Origin: CAZGSN01 sp964371655
Lineage (GTDB): Bacteria > Desulfobacterota > Binatia > HRBIN30
DNA: 64,000 nt
Assembly: GCA_964371655.1 (NCBI GenBank)
Contig: CAYJOD010000024.1
Span: 13,394 to 77,393 of the forward strand
Direction: 5' to 3'
How positions within the stretch are numbered: position 1 is the stretch's first letter; every line of letters starts with the position of its first letter. The position numbers were made by a program, and so were the translations under genes. Positions 7,701 to 15,143 of the stretch are shown here, in pieces. Under the pieces are notes generated by a model. It was not told the origin of the DNA and did not search any database. It was given only the letters and a program-made list of their open reading frames with translations.

Positions 7701-9144
7701 CGGGAACTGCTTGGGCGCCAGCGCCGGCGCTGGCGGCGCGGCCGGCAATGGTGCCACCGCGGTAAGCCCAGGCCGCAATGGCGGAAGTAGCAACAACGGA
7801 ACGATCGCCGGTGGTGCCGGCGGCAGCAACGGCAGCTGGTCGCCGAACGGTGGCGCTGCGAGCGATGGCCTTGCCGGCGGAGGCGGAGGCGGTGGTGGTG
7901 GCGGCGCCGGCTACGTCGGCGGCGCCAAGGGTGGTACGGCCGGAACCTGTTTCAACGGCGGCGGCGGTGGTGGTGGCGGAACATCATACCTCGGGTCGCT
8001 GACTGGCATCACCAACACCAGTGCGATCTTGGCGACCGCCATCACGAACGGCGGGGCCGTCTCCATCGTGTTTGTTCCGGCAGCGACGGCGACTCCGACG
8101 CTCACCGGCACCTTCACGCCGAGCCCGACGGTCACCAATACGAATACGCCAGTTCCCTCGAGTACCCCGACGGCGACCTTCATGACGGGTCCGAGCTTCA
8201 CGCCAACCAATACGTTGCCACCGACGCTGACGCCGACCGAGACGCCGACCAGTACCGCGACGAATACGGTGCCATCGCCGACACCAACGCCGACGCCGTC
8301 GCCGACACCAACTCGTACCGCGCTCGGAACGTTAAACTTCACCGTCGTTACCGGCCCCGGTGGCACCGACACCTCGCCTGGCTGTCCAAGCGAACCGTCG
8401 AACGGCTCCTTTTTGAAAACCGACGGCGGTCCGACCGGCGGTATCCCAGGCACGATCTGCAACGGCACAAAGGGCCACTTCGCCACCTTCCCGGGGAGCA
8501 CCCCCATTCGGTTGGTGGGCGGCGTTCCGGACGCGAGCGGAGTAGCGAGCCTTACGATCTCCTCGGCGGTGGTGATCGGCTCCGACTTGCCGACGACAAC
8601 ACCGAACTGCGGGTCCAGTTGCGAGGTCTGCTGGCGAATCGAACAGGACGCAACTGCCGGCTTCGTCGACTGCGACGGCGGTTCCAATGCCGACGTTAAC
8701 CTGACGATCAACAGCAACAGTTCGAGCGCGCCGCCGGCGCCCTCCAACGGTCCCTACGTTCTGGGAAGCACCGATTCCGGTGCGGGTGCAGCAGTCATCC
8801 GCGCCCTCATCAAACGCAAGCGCGTCAACGGGAGCAGCACTTGCCCGTTGCCGGGCGACGCCGCCTGGAACACGCCGGACAACACGGTTTCCGTGCTCAT
8901 GGTGACGGGCACGGCCGTGTCGCGTATCGACAGCCCGCACGTCTGCTCCGGCAACAACTTCGGTACGGCGTGCCCGAGCAAGAACCCCTTCCAGGTGAGC
9001 CTGGTGGGGACGAACTTCAGTTGCGCGAACTGGACAGCGCAGACCAGCAAGAAGCTGGTGACTCCGTTCCAGAATCTCGAGGAATCGATCGGCAGCCCCT
9101 TCTCAAATGGCGACATCGCGCAAGTACTGCGGCTGCAGAACTGA
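4750..9144 (+). CDS. Secreted modular protein: three repeated Cys modules, Gly-rich domain, Thr/Pro linkers
   Basis: This 1,464-residue protein is exported. An n-region MKN, a hydrophobic stretch AAAILILLLPFC and an AGA-Q cleavage site occupy residues 1-20; the start was chosen at this ATG rather than 11 codons upstream. In order: an N-terminal domain with four Cys (about 21-172), a Thr/Pro linker, module 1 (190-453), a linker, module 2 (479-745), a long Thr/Pro/Ser linker (753-851), a Gly-rich domain (851-1110), another long linker (1113-1191) and module 3 (1192-1464). The modules share C-x-R-L/I-x-Q-D, DCDGG[ST], SGAGAAVLR, F/T-x-C-x-x-W, a PLFALD-like segment and a closing QVLRL. I do not recognise the module as a named family. 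DPDNDGWIDCD in module 1 looks like a calcium loop. No anchor or sorting tail is visible, so it is probably secreted or surface-associated. Function is unknown. Confidence 0.9.
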   Translation: MKNTAAAILILLLPFCAGAQVSLTAGKSAKFSNRDGSDHDSAAITFTKESALTAIFNPYCPAVSTVRLAPSNATETTITLDCRYWMPSGRGFRYLDRLGSRGGVTKITYGPGKLKISLKGSNYSTISGPLSRVDIGFAVDAKSYCGRFSTFKRNTTGLVAASGPSGACAATPTPTVPSPTPTVPNPTTACPDGFECAAFAVQPGFRSLGPTDDGHSTWFRITNLVAPLIVAENGTSGLFSSGPVFIAKGLTGDGDGKSQLRLVEPAIFGAPFPTASGLHGSVCFRLEQDPDNDGWIDCDGGSDATTQISVDSNGSNPAAAPVLTLGGSSDSGAGAAVLRVLLRTATTTSSTTPCTAANFDSALVVHTALTSALASAQVTDLLQHTVNPSNFPDASSTVTLPGTTLTCSGWSGGQRASLAAPLFALDSANGSLAGLYDLAEVLRVDLLSFAVVPGTPTNTSTPSLSPTPTLSPTAAAVNCPAGNTCAAFNIVPGSDTLLPVDDGAATWLRIFDFTGTGIFANATNGQFGPSPIVLAKGSSDGNGVAALTWVGTSYLGANFVSQAQQLGQQGTICVRLAQDPNSNGWIDCDGGTNANASLSVDSQLNNPPPPNPAPVLTAPGAADGAAAAGSGLIRVAMQFAVLASNDADCSAADYSASPAIATAFSTATATSTVVNDWINGAGPQSMGVNATTLSGVPFSCADWGSGAGSNASIAAPLFALDFTAPILNTIVDVSQVLRLNLQPRTLPNANDTPTFTPTATQTPSLTQTPTVTETSVPTLTPTQSPTPTWTPTNTPSATLTSTATPTQSPTPTSASTNTNTPTDTATETATPTVTATATPSSTPTNTWAPINLSCAAYSTTGGYTTVAVPAQAGSVQITIQGAAGGAGQSGGAGGKGHQVTSQYTINPAQVPNLYVAVGCPGKDAGSSGSGVAGGWGAGQGGYGAWGGAGNGGSGGGSSAVCTSNPCDATHVVVVGGAGGAGGGFGNCLGASAGAGGAAGNGATAVSPGRNGGSSNNGTIAGGAGGSNGSWSPNGGAASDGLAGGGGGGGGGGAGYVGGAKGGTAGTCFNGGGGGGGGTSYLGSLTGITNTSAILATAITNGGAVSIVFVPAATATPTLTGTFTPSPTVTNTNTPVPSSTPTATFMTGPSFTPTNTLPPTLTPTETPTSTATNTVPSPTPTPTPSPTPTRTALGTLNFTVVTGPGGTDTSPGCPSEPSNGSFLKTDGGPTGGIPGTICNGTKGHFATFPGSTPIRLVGGVPDASGVASLTISSAVVIGSDLPTTTPNCGSSCEVCWRIEQDATAGFVDCDGGSNADVNLTINSNSSSAPPAPSNGPYVLGSTDSGAGAAVIRALIKRKRVNGSSTCPLPGDAAWNTPDNTVSVLMVTGTAVSRIDSPHVCSGNNFGTACPSKNPFQVSLVGTNFSCANWTAQTSKKLVTPFQNLEESIGSPFSNGDIAQVLRLQN
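7006..7305 (+). repeat. Low-complexity Thr/Pro-linker coding repeat (with 8086-8325)
   Basis: Degenerate short repeats encode alternating Thr-Pro, Thr-Ala and Thr-Asn units (TPTQSPTPTWTP style). The same style recurs at 8086-8325 and in two shorter stretches at 5257-5318 and 6112-6180. They separate the folded modules of the secreted protein and probably act as extended, possibly glycosylated spacers. Repeat DNA of this kind can change length by slippage. Confidence 0.8.
7387..7984 (+). repeat. Gly-rich coding tract
   Basis: GGC/GGT-rich DNA codes for a domain dominated by GGAGG, SGGGS and GGGGGGGGGA runs interrupted by Cys-containing strands. It lies inside the secreted modular protein. The flanking strands (VQITIQGAAGG, LYVAVGCPG) look like a Gly-rich beta-structured domain rather than pure disorder. 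Confidence 0.75.
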
Positions 9145-9200
9145 AGTCGGCATTGCGTCCTTAATGGTTGACCACGCTCTGGCGAGGTTGCTTCGAAAAT

Positions 9201-9387
9201 GGGGGCTGGAGGCTCGGGGCTGGGGGCTCGGGAACCGAGTTTTCATCCTCTCGGGCGAAGCAGCAGCTTCATGATGACTGTCTCAAAACCCGCTAGGGGC
9301 TGGTGGCTTGAGACTTGGGTCTTCCCAGCTCTTCCCGAGCCCCCAGCCCCTAGTCACGAGCCCCAGAAATAGTCTCGAGACAACCTC
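9201..9387. repeat. Nested intergenic inverted-repeat element
   Basis: Arms at 9201-9234 and about 9332-9366 carry the GGGGCTGGGGGCTCGGGAA theme in opposite orientations. Overlapping it, TGTCTCAAAAC at 9279-9289 pairs with the complement of 9372-9387 (GAGGTTGTCTC type). It fills the gap between two convergent genes. The GAGGTTGTCTC end is shared with the element at 10711-10820. Confidence 0.7.
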
Positions 9388-9451
9388 TGGCGAGCGCGGC
9401 TACGGGCCGCAGCGACCGAGAGAGATCGGTGTCTTCCTTTTCAGTCGGTCG

Positions 9452-10600
9452 CTAGAGCACTTCCTGATACTCGATTGGGACAACGAAGGCGTTGGCAATC
9501 TCCGGCCCAAGCCCGACAGCGACTCGATCGATGCCGAAGGCCTGTCGCACGTGCGCCACGGTCAGGTGCTGGCTAATTGCCCAGCAATCGGACGGGTTCA
9601 GGTCGGCCGGTGCGCATCCATTCTCCGCCAACTCCAGTAGCTGTTCATCGATCGGAATCCCGGCATCACGTACCAGCTGCGTCAGCGATGCGCCGGAGCG
9701 GATGGCGTCGCAAAGATCCGTGAAGCTATTGTGGCCGGTCCGCTCGATCTCCACGAAGCGTTTCGGAGATCGCAGGGCATCGAAGATCTGCAGCGTACTC
9801 TCACGAGTCACCACGATATCGCCGGCCGCGTCGATGAGCAGCGTCGGCTTTGACGGTGGGTTGCTGACGCTGCCTACGGCCGCGTAACCGACGACGGCTT
9901 GGATCTCGGGCGTGCCGATCAAGCCCAGGGCGGCGGCACCGCCAGCCGAGTGGCCGGCGACGGCGACGTGCTCGGCATCGACGCGTCCTTCCAGGAAGCC
10001 GCCCACCTTTGCGTTCTCGTCTTTCAACAGGCGCAGACAGTCGAGTAGAACCGAATCGTCCTTGCCCACGTCGGCGTGCACGTTGTTGGTCGCCACGGCG
10101 TTGAGGTCGCGCTCGATGTGATCGGGAGAAGCGATGACGAATCCCCACGACGCGATCCCCACCAGCAGGTTCGAGTTCACCAACTGCCAGCCACCGAAGC
10201 CGTGACTAAAGAGAAGAACCGGGAAGCGCCCGCTGGCGGCAGGAAGCTGACCGAAAGCCCGCATCTCATAATCCAGGTTGATGCCGTGGCGCCGAGCCTG
10301 GTATTCGGCGAGGCTCTTCAAGATCGGGTCGCGCAATGGATCGGTCTGACGATACATCGCATGCGGCATTCCCACTTCGCTGCCCGGCAATGCCGGATAA
10401 AAGATCGCCACCTTACGATCGGCGAGCTCGAGGGTCGTTGAGGCGACGGGGTACGGGCCCTGCCCCAGGTAGGCTGGCGTGACGCGGCTGGCCGGCAAGG
10501 CCGGATCGTCATCTCCGCATCCAGACACGCACACCGCAACCGCGACAAACACTCCCAGCGCGATTTGAGTTCCGCTTCGAAGCGAACGGCGCATCGGCAT
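9452..10600 (-). CDS. Alpha/beta-hydrolase lipoprotein (PAF-acetylhydrolase-like)
   Basis: This 382-residue serine hydrolase carries a lipoprotein signal: MPMRRSLRSG, a hydrophobic run and the lipobox V-S-G-C followed by GDDD. The mature N-terminal Cys should be lipid-modified. The nucleophile elbow GHSAGG and the oxyanion-side LLFSHGFGGW are clear, with DAAGDIVV and a late GHNSFTD as candidate Asp and His regions. The pattern fits PAF-acetylhydrolase isoform II/dienelactone-hydrolase-like esterases. The ATG at 10600 has GAGGAGG seven bases upstream; the frame stays open much further but that extension is Arg-rich and repeat-derived. Substrate unknown. Confidence 0.88.
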   Translation of the reverse strand: MPMRRSLRSGTQIALGVFVAVAVCVSGCGDDDPALPASRVTPAYLGQGPYPVASTTLELADRKVAIFYPALPGSEVGMPHAMYRQTDPLRDPILKSLAEYQARRHGINLDYEMRAFGQLPAASGRFPVLLFSHGFGGWQLVNSNLLVGIASWGFVIASPDHIERDLNAVATNNVHADVGKDDSVLLDCLRLLKDENAKVGGFLEGRVDAEHVAVAGHSAGGAAALGLIGTPEIQAVVGYAAVGSVSNPPSKPTLLIDAAGDIVVTRESTLQIFDALRSPKRFVEIERTGHNSFTDLCDAIRSGASLTQLVRDAGIPIDEQLLELAENGCAPADLNPSDCWAISQHLTVAHVRQAFGIDRVAVGLGPEIANAFVVPIEYQEVL

Positions 10601-11004
10601 TGACCTCCTCGTCTTCAAGTTCGCGCCCACCTTGTAAACGAGGGCCGGCGCGAAGAGCAAGCGTCGCGAGGCTGACACCCGGCGAATGGCGACCGGAGCC
10701 GCGACCGTGAGAGGTTGTCTCAGAACCAGCACGTTGGATATCCCACGAATCACCGCTCCCTCACGGTCGCGGCTCTGCGCTGACCTGCGCCGCGTGTGGA
10801 GGGGGTTTTGAGACGACCTCGTGGGGAGCGGCACATCGGGTGCCGGCGCGCGACATCTACTGCCCGCAGCCAACCCCAGATCGCAGCGGGGGGCATTGTC
10901 TACCCGACGCCCGAGGCCTGATGTCTAAAGCCGGATTCGAGTGTCAGTCGCGAGAGCTAGGCTGGCAAAGGGCGCGGCGACGATGCTAGTCGAAGCGACC
11001 GCGT
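10601..11004. repeat. Interleaved inverted repeats in a 404-bp divergent spacer
   Basis: Two inverted pairs interleave: 10696-10710 with 10761-10775 (15 of 15 complementary), and 10711-10726 with 10805-10820 (14 of 16). The block 10741-10775 matches 25421-25455 at 33 of 35 positions, so it is a dispersed element. No gene is seen in the rest of the spacer, which must also hold the promoters of the hydrolase and thioesterase genes. Confidence 0.75.
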
Positions 11005-11838
11005 ATGAGCACCTACCGATTACAGCGCCGTCTTTCGCACGCCGATGTCGATTTCCTCGGCGAGCTCAAGGTCGCGGCGCTGTTGGGCCTGCTGGAGCAA
11101 GCCGCGGTCGAGGCATCGGCCGCAGCCGGATACGACGCCGCGCGCTACACGCGCGAAGATCGGGTGTGGATCATCCGTCGAACCCAACTCCAGCGCTTTG
11201 TCGCCGTGGGTGGCACCGACGTCGTCGACGTCGAGACCTCGGTACAGGACTTCCGCCGGGCGCGATCACTACGACACTATCGGCTGTGCCGCGATGGCAC
11301 GCTCGCGGCACAGGCGACAACGGATTGGGTCTACTGCGATATGAGCAGCGGCCGACCGGTGCGCATCCCCGTGGAGCTACAGCACGCTTTTCATCCCAAG
11401 TCGGAAACACCCCTGTCGCGCCCCGAATCCTTGCCGAAGGATCCGGACTCAACCCCGCAACGCCGGCGCGTGCTGGTGCAGCCCTCGCACCTCGACCACG
11501 TCGTGCACGTCAACAACGGCATTTACATCCACTTTCTCGAAGACGCCGCTTTCGAGCTGTTCGCGGCGCAGAGTTGGCCGCTGCCGCGAATGCTGGAGCA
11601 CGGCGGCGCCCTGCGCCTGCAGAGCCTGGACGTCGAGTATTTCAGCGACGCGCGGCTCGGCGACGAGATTGAGGCGCGGACCTGGCTGCTGGCAGGGGGC
11701 ATCGATTCCGCGCAGGTGCCGCGGGCGGCCGACATGGTGCAGACACTCCATCGCAGCGAGACGGAGATTCTACGCGCTACGAGCCACTGGATCTGGAGGC
11801 GACGACCCGAGGTATTGGGCGCAGCGCCGAACGAATGA
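11005..11838 (+). CDS. Acyl-ACP/acyl-CoA thioesterase, double hotdog fold
   Basis: This 277-residue protein has two tandem hotdog repeats of the acyl-ACP thioesterase/4HBT type. The first half contains LGELKVAALLGLLEQAAVEA and RVWIIRRTQLQRF. The second contains QPSHLDHVVHVNNGIYIHF, where the D-x-x-x-H-V-N-N pattern supplies the usual Asp/Asn/His catalytic region, then LDVEYFSDARLGDEIEAR. It would hydrolyse acyl thioesters in the cytoplasm. The acyl-CoA synthetase at the window's left edge is 10 kb away and not part of the same operon. The ATG at 11005 gives a normal family start. Confidence 0.85.
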   Translation: MSTYRLQRRLSHADVDFLGELKVAALLGLLEQAAVEASAAAGYDAARYTREDRVWIIRRTQLQRFVAVGGTDVVDVETSVQDFRRARSLRHYRLCRDGTLAAQATTDWVYCDMSSGRPVRIPVELQHAFHPKSETPLSRPESLPKDPDSTPQRRRVLVQPSHLDHVVHVNNGIYIHFLEDAAFELFAAQSWPLPRMLEHGGALRLQSLDVEYFSDARLGDEIEARTWLLAGGIDSAQVPRAADMVQTLHRSETEILRATSHWIWRRRPEVLGAAPNE

Positions 11839-11886
11839 GCCCGAAAACATCGGTTGGACTGCTAGGTCGCGATCAGTCTGGCAGAG

Positions 11887-12030
11887 TGCGCCCTTCGAGA
11901 CGCGGCCTGAGAATCCTTCGATACGCTTCGCTACTCAGGAGGCCGCTCCTCAGCGCGAACGGGAAAACTTGGTGCAACTGTCGTTACATCTGAGGAGGCG
12001 CCCTCTTTTGGCGCCGTCTCGAAGGGCGCA
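11887..12030. repeat. 144-bp MITE-like element with perfect 16-bp terminal inverted repeats
   Basis: TGCGCCCTTCGAGACG at 11887-11902 is exactly complementary to 12015-12030. Inside are CCTTCGATACGCTTCGCTAC-type sequence and a second pair around CTCAGGAGGCC and its complement. It has no coding capacity and lies between convergent genes. It may be a non-autonomous mobile element or a transcript-folding repeat. Confidence 0.75.
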
Positions 12031-12076
12031 TCAGTCACCGCAGACGGCAAGTGAGTTTTTCGGGCTGAGCGCAGCC

Positions 12077-12514
12077 CTACCGGAGTACCACGCGCAGCTT
12101 GCGGACGTCGACGCGCCGGCCGGTGTTCTCGTCGACGACGACGGGTTTCACCTGAGCCTCGGTGTCGCGATCGGTCAGCAGCACAGGGGCATGCCCGCGC
12201 TTGAAGAGCCAGTCTTCGCCGAAGCGCCACATCGCCGCGAGCACGTCGAAGAAGGCACGGCCCTTGTCGGTGAGACGGTACTCGTAGCGCTTCGGCTTCT
12301 CCTGGTAGGCAAGCTTCTCGAGCAGCCCCTCCTGCACCAGCTTGTTGAGCTGCTGCACCAGCGTGGCGCGGCTGACGCTCAAGCGTTGCTGGAACTGCTC
12401 GAAGCGTCGTGCTCCGGTGAATGCCTCACGCATGACGATCGGGGTCCAACCGTCGAAGAGATCGCTGGCGCGGGCGATGGGGCACGGCCAGCGGTTAAAG
12501 CGAGTCCGGCGCAC
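12077..12514 (-). CDS. HxlR-family winged-helix transcriptional regulator
   Basis: This 145-residue regulator shows the HxlR pattern: an N-terminal Cys (C11) in WPCPIARASDLFDGWTPIV, FEQFQQRLSVSRATLVQQLNKL as recognition helix region, then the wing YEYRLTDKGRAFFDVLAAM. Family members bind palindromic operators as dimers, and some sense electrophiles or redox through the N-terminal Cys. It lies 143 bp downstream of the molybdopterin oxidoreductase on the same strand. The palindrome just before that enzyme's start is the obvious candidate operator. The start is taken from the frame; MRRTRFNRW is plausible. Confidence 0.9.
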   Translation of the reverse strand: MRRTRFNRWPCPIARASDLFDGWTPIVMREAFTGARRFEQFQQRLSVSRATLVQQLNKLVQEGLLEKLAYQEKPKRYEYRLTDKGRAFFDVLAAMWRFGEDWLFKRGHAPVLLTDRDTEAQVKPVVVDENTGRRVDVRKLRVVLR

Positions 12515-12657
12515 GTGTCACTCGTGGCCGTGAAAAACGGCTCTGACGCGGAGAGCGGCCGCTTCAATGTCGGCGCCGGCGAGCTGGGGCGGGGCTACGA
12601 TCCCGGCGGGATCCGGAGCGTCAACGCCGACGGTCACAGCTGCACTCCAGCTGCCTG

Positions 12658-14940
12658 TCATGCAACGCCCTCGACGCGCGCCGGCACGTACTTGTGCCAT
12701 GGCGTTCCCGCGAGCCAGTCGCGGTCTTCGGCGGCGGTCAGCTCATTGGGCGCGACGCCGGCGCTCGCGCCATCGACGTCGTCGACGCCGAGTCCGTTCG
12801 GCAGCGACACGTGACCGGCCTGCATCATCTCGGAGATCTCGACGGCGACCTCGACCGTGGCGCGCTTCGTCGTCAGCCGTGCGTGGCCGCCGTCGCTGAG
12901 GCCGAGGCGCGCGGCGTCTTCCGGATTGATTCGCAGCGCGCCGTTCGCATCTTTCTTGCGCCATTCGGGATTGCGAAAGATCGTGTTCGCCGTGAACGAG
13001 CGCCGCTCGCCGGCGGAGAGGACGAAGGGAAACTCGGAATTGCAACCGGGAGGAATCTCAGTGCGCAGACCGGCTAGCTCCTCGAGCAGCTCCTCGATCG
13101 CAAGATTGATGCGCCCGCCGCGCAACCTACTCCAACTCGCTTCGGCTTCGTCGTCGGAGAAGACGACGCCCGAAGGGCTCGCGAGGATCGCTTCGAAGAG
13201 CTTCTCGCCGGGCTCGAAGCCGTCACCGGTGTAGCCCGCACGCCGCACAGAGTCCGGATTCTGCATGGCGAAGAGATGCGCCACGCCCCAGAGCGCGGCG
13301 GCCGAGGCCGCACCGTTGGGCAGCGTCGGTCCGAGGCTGCGGTAGAGCACCACGGGGATGACCGGAGCTAGCCGCGGATTTGCCGAGGTGGCGGCAAAGA
13401 AGGCCTCGGCAAACGCCGCCCGTCCGTGGGCCACCGCTTCCTTCAGCGGCGCGAGATCTTCGGCTGTGAGCGCGCCAAGCGCTTCGACCAAGCGCGCGTG
13501 GATCTCCGGCTCGGGCAGCGTGTTCGTGTTCGGCAGCGGCGCCAATAGCGGCTGCCGCAGGTGGAAGACATTGCGCGGGAAGTCGAAGTTGAAGAAGGTC
13601 GCCTCGTACTTCTCGAACTGCGAAGGCGGCGGCAGGATGTAATGCGCCAGGCGCGCGGTCTCCGTCATGGCGACGTCGATGACGACCAGACACTCGAGGG
13701 TGCTCAGCGCTTCGCGCATGCGCTGGCTATCGGCAAGCGAGTGCGCCGGGTTACCACTCTCGACCACCATGGCGCGAAACCGCTTCGGGTGGTCGGTGAG
13801 GATTTCCTCCGGAATGACGTTGCACGGAACCAGGCCACCGATGATGCGCGCACCGGCGACCGGGCTCGTGCGCTCGCTGCGCACCTTGCCGTCGGCACCA
13901 ACCGCATCGCCCTTGCCCGAGAGCTTCACCAGGCTGGCGGGCGCATACTGGGCACCGGCTTTGCCGAAATTACCGCTCATCGCCCACAGCAGCTTCTCGA
14001 GGTAGCTGTTGAGCGTGGAGTGCAGGTTCATCTGCACGCCGAGATCCTCGAAAACCGCGACGCTCTTGGCGGCGGCAATGCGACGCACGGCGCGGCGAAC
14101 AAGATCTTCGTCGACGCCGCAAATCGCGCAGTACGCCGCGACCGGAATGTCGCGCACCGCGGTCTCGACTTGATCCAGCCCGTACGTGTGCTCGGCAAGC
14201 CACGGTCGCGGCAGAAGGTCCTCCTGCACCAACACGGCAAGCATCGCCGCCAGCAACCAGGCGTCGGTGCCGGGCTTGGGCTGAAGGTGGAAGTCCGCCA
14301 TTTGCGCGGTTTCGCTGCGGCGCGGGTCGACCACGATCATCGAGCGATTGGGATCCTTGGCGATCTCCTTCAGGACCACGCGCGCGCGCGGAATGCTGTG
14401 TGATTGCCACGGATTCTTGCCGATGAAGAGCGCGACCTCGGTGCGCTCGAACTCACCGCGCACCATCGTTCCCAGCATGCGACCGTTGACCCACATCTCT
14501 CCGGTCTTCTCCTGCGCCAGCGCGTTGGAGCGGTAGACCGAGCCCAGCGCTCGTAGGGTGGCGCTGCTGTACGCGCCGCCGAGGTGATTCCCCTGGCCGC
14601 CGCCGCCGTAATAGAAGATCGTGTCGCCGCCGTAGGTGTCGCGCACCGCGCCGAGCTTCTCGGCAACTTCGCGGATCGCCGTGTCCCAGTCGATCTCCTC
14701 GAAGCTGCCGTCGGCGCAGCGGCGGAGCGGCGCGGTGAGGCGATGGGGACCGTTCTGGTAGAAGTCGAGGCGGTGCGCCTTCTCGCAGGCGTAGCCCTGG
14801 GAAGCGGGATGCTCCTTGTCACCGCGAATCGTTTCGAAGCGGCGCCCGTCGGTGCCGCCGAGCTTCACCTCGATCCCGCAGTTGCACTCACACAGGATGC
14901 AAGCCGTCTTCTTCCAGATGTCCGTCGTCGTCTGGCTCAT
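12658..14940 (-). CDS. Molybdopterin-dependent oxidoreductase with N-terminal [4Fe-4S] site
   Basis: This 760-residue enzyme belongs to the DMSO-reductase/formate-dehydrogenase superfamily. Cys14, Cys17, Cys21 and Cys52 form the usual [4Fe-4S] motif. The bis-MGD binding regions follow (VALFIGKNPWQSH, VVDPRRSETAQMADFHLQPKPGTD, and the C-terminal molydop-binding domain with NPEDAARLGLSDGGHARL). No Tat-type twin-arginine signal is present, so it is probably cytoplasmic. I could not locate a clear Cys or Sec molybdenum ligand. The start at 14940 is supported by GGAGGAC upstream. No partner subunit gene adjoins it. Substrate unknown. Confidence 0.9.
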   Translation of the reverse strand: MSQTTTDIWKKTACILCECNCGIEVKLGGTDGRRFETIRGDKEHPASQGYACEKAHRLDFYQNGPHRLTAPLRRCADGSFEEIDWDTAIREVAEKLGAVRDTYGGDTIFYYGGGGQGNHLGGAYSSATLRALGSVYRSNALAQEKTGEMWVNGRMLGTMVRGEFERTEVALFIGKNPWQSHSIPRARVVLKEIAKDPNRSMIVVDPRRSETAQMADFHLQPKPGTDAWLLAAMLAVLVQEDLLPRPWLAEHTYGLDQVETAVRDIPVAAYCAICGVDEDLVRRAVRRIAAAKSVAVFEDLGVQMNLHSTLNSYLEKLLWAMSGNFGKAGAQYAPASLVKLSGKGDAVGADGKVRSERTSPVAGARIIGGLVPCNVIPEEILTDHPKRFRAMVVESGNPAHSLADSQRMREALSTLECLVVIDVAMTETARLAHYILPPPSQFEKYEATFFNFDFPRNVFHLRQPLLAPLPNTNTLPEPEIHARLVEALGALTAEDLAPLKEAVAHGRAAFAEAFFAATSANPRLAPVIPVVLYRSLGPTLPNGAASAAALWGVAHLFAMQNPDSVRRAGYTGDGFEPGEKLFEAILASPSGVVFSDDEAEASWSRLRGGRINLAIEELLEELAGLRTEIPPGCNSEFPFVLSAGERRSFTANTIFRNPEWRKKDANGALRINPEDAARLGLSDGGHARLTTKRATVEVAVEISEMMQAGHVSLPNGLGVDDVDGASAGVAPNELTAAEDRDWLAGTPWHKYVPARVEGVA

Positions 14941-14950
14941 GCCGTCCTCC

Positions 14951-14973
14951 GTCAGTTCAACGATTGAACTGAC
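14951..14973. promoter_or_regulatory. Perfect palindrome, candidate HxlR operator
   Basis: Arms GTCAGTTCAA and TTGAACTGAC are exactly complementary around CGA. The site ends ten bases before the oxidoreductase start codon and abuts its Shine-Dalgarno, so a bound dimer would block transcription or initiation. The HxlR gene downstream is the likely cognate factor; this is inference from position and symmetry. Confidence 0.6.
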
Positions 14974-15058
14974 TCTGCCAAGCGAGCGGATGGATGTCTA
15001 GTAAGGTTGTCTGTGCCGGCACTCGCTTTGACGATCAGGCTCGACAAGCGTCAACACT

Positions 15059-15079
15059 GGCCGGCACAGCCGGCCCTAC
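15059..15079. repeat. 21-bp dispersed palindromic repeat, exact copy at 16238-16258
   Basis: An identical 21-bp sequence with core GGCACAGCCGGCCC occurs here and at 16238-16258, on both sides of the beta-barrel gene. The first copy also forms part of an imperfect inverted repeat at 15013-15066 (GTGCCGGC and GCCGGCAC arms). No coding function is visible. Confidence 0.7.
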
Positions 15080-15143
15080 AGGAACTACGGGAAGAGGGAG
15101 GTGGATTGCGTTTGCGAGACTATTCCTGTGCCCGCGCCCTTGG

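Noticed and set aside
7006..8325. Possible CRISPR or tandem-repeat array
   Set aside because: The repeats are degenerate codon-level repeats within one reading frame (Thr/Pro and Gly runs), with no spacers of constant length.
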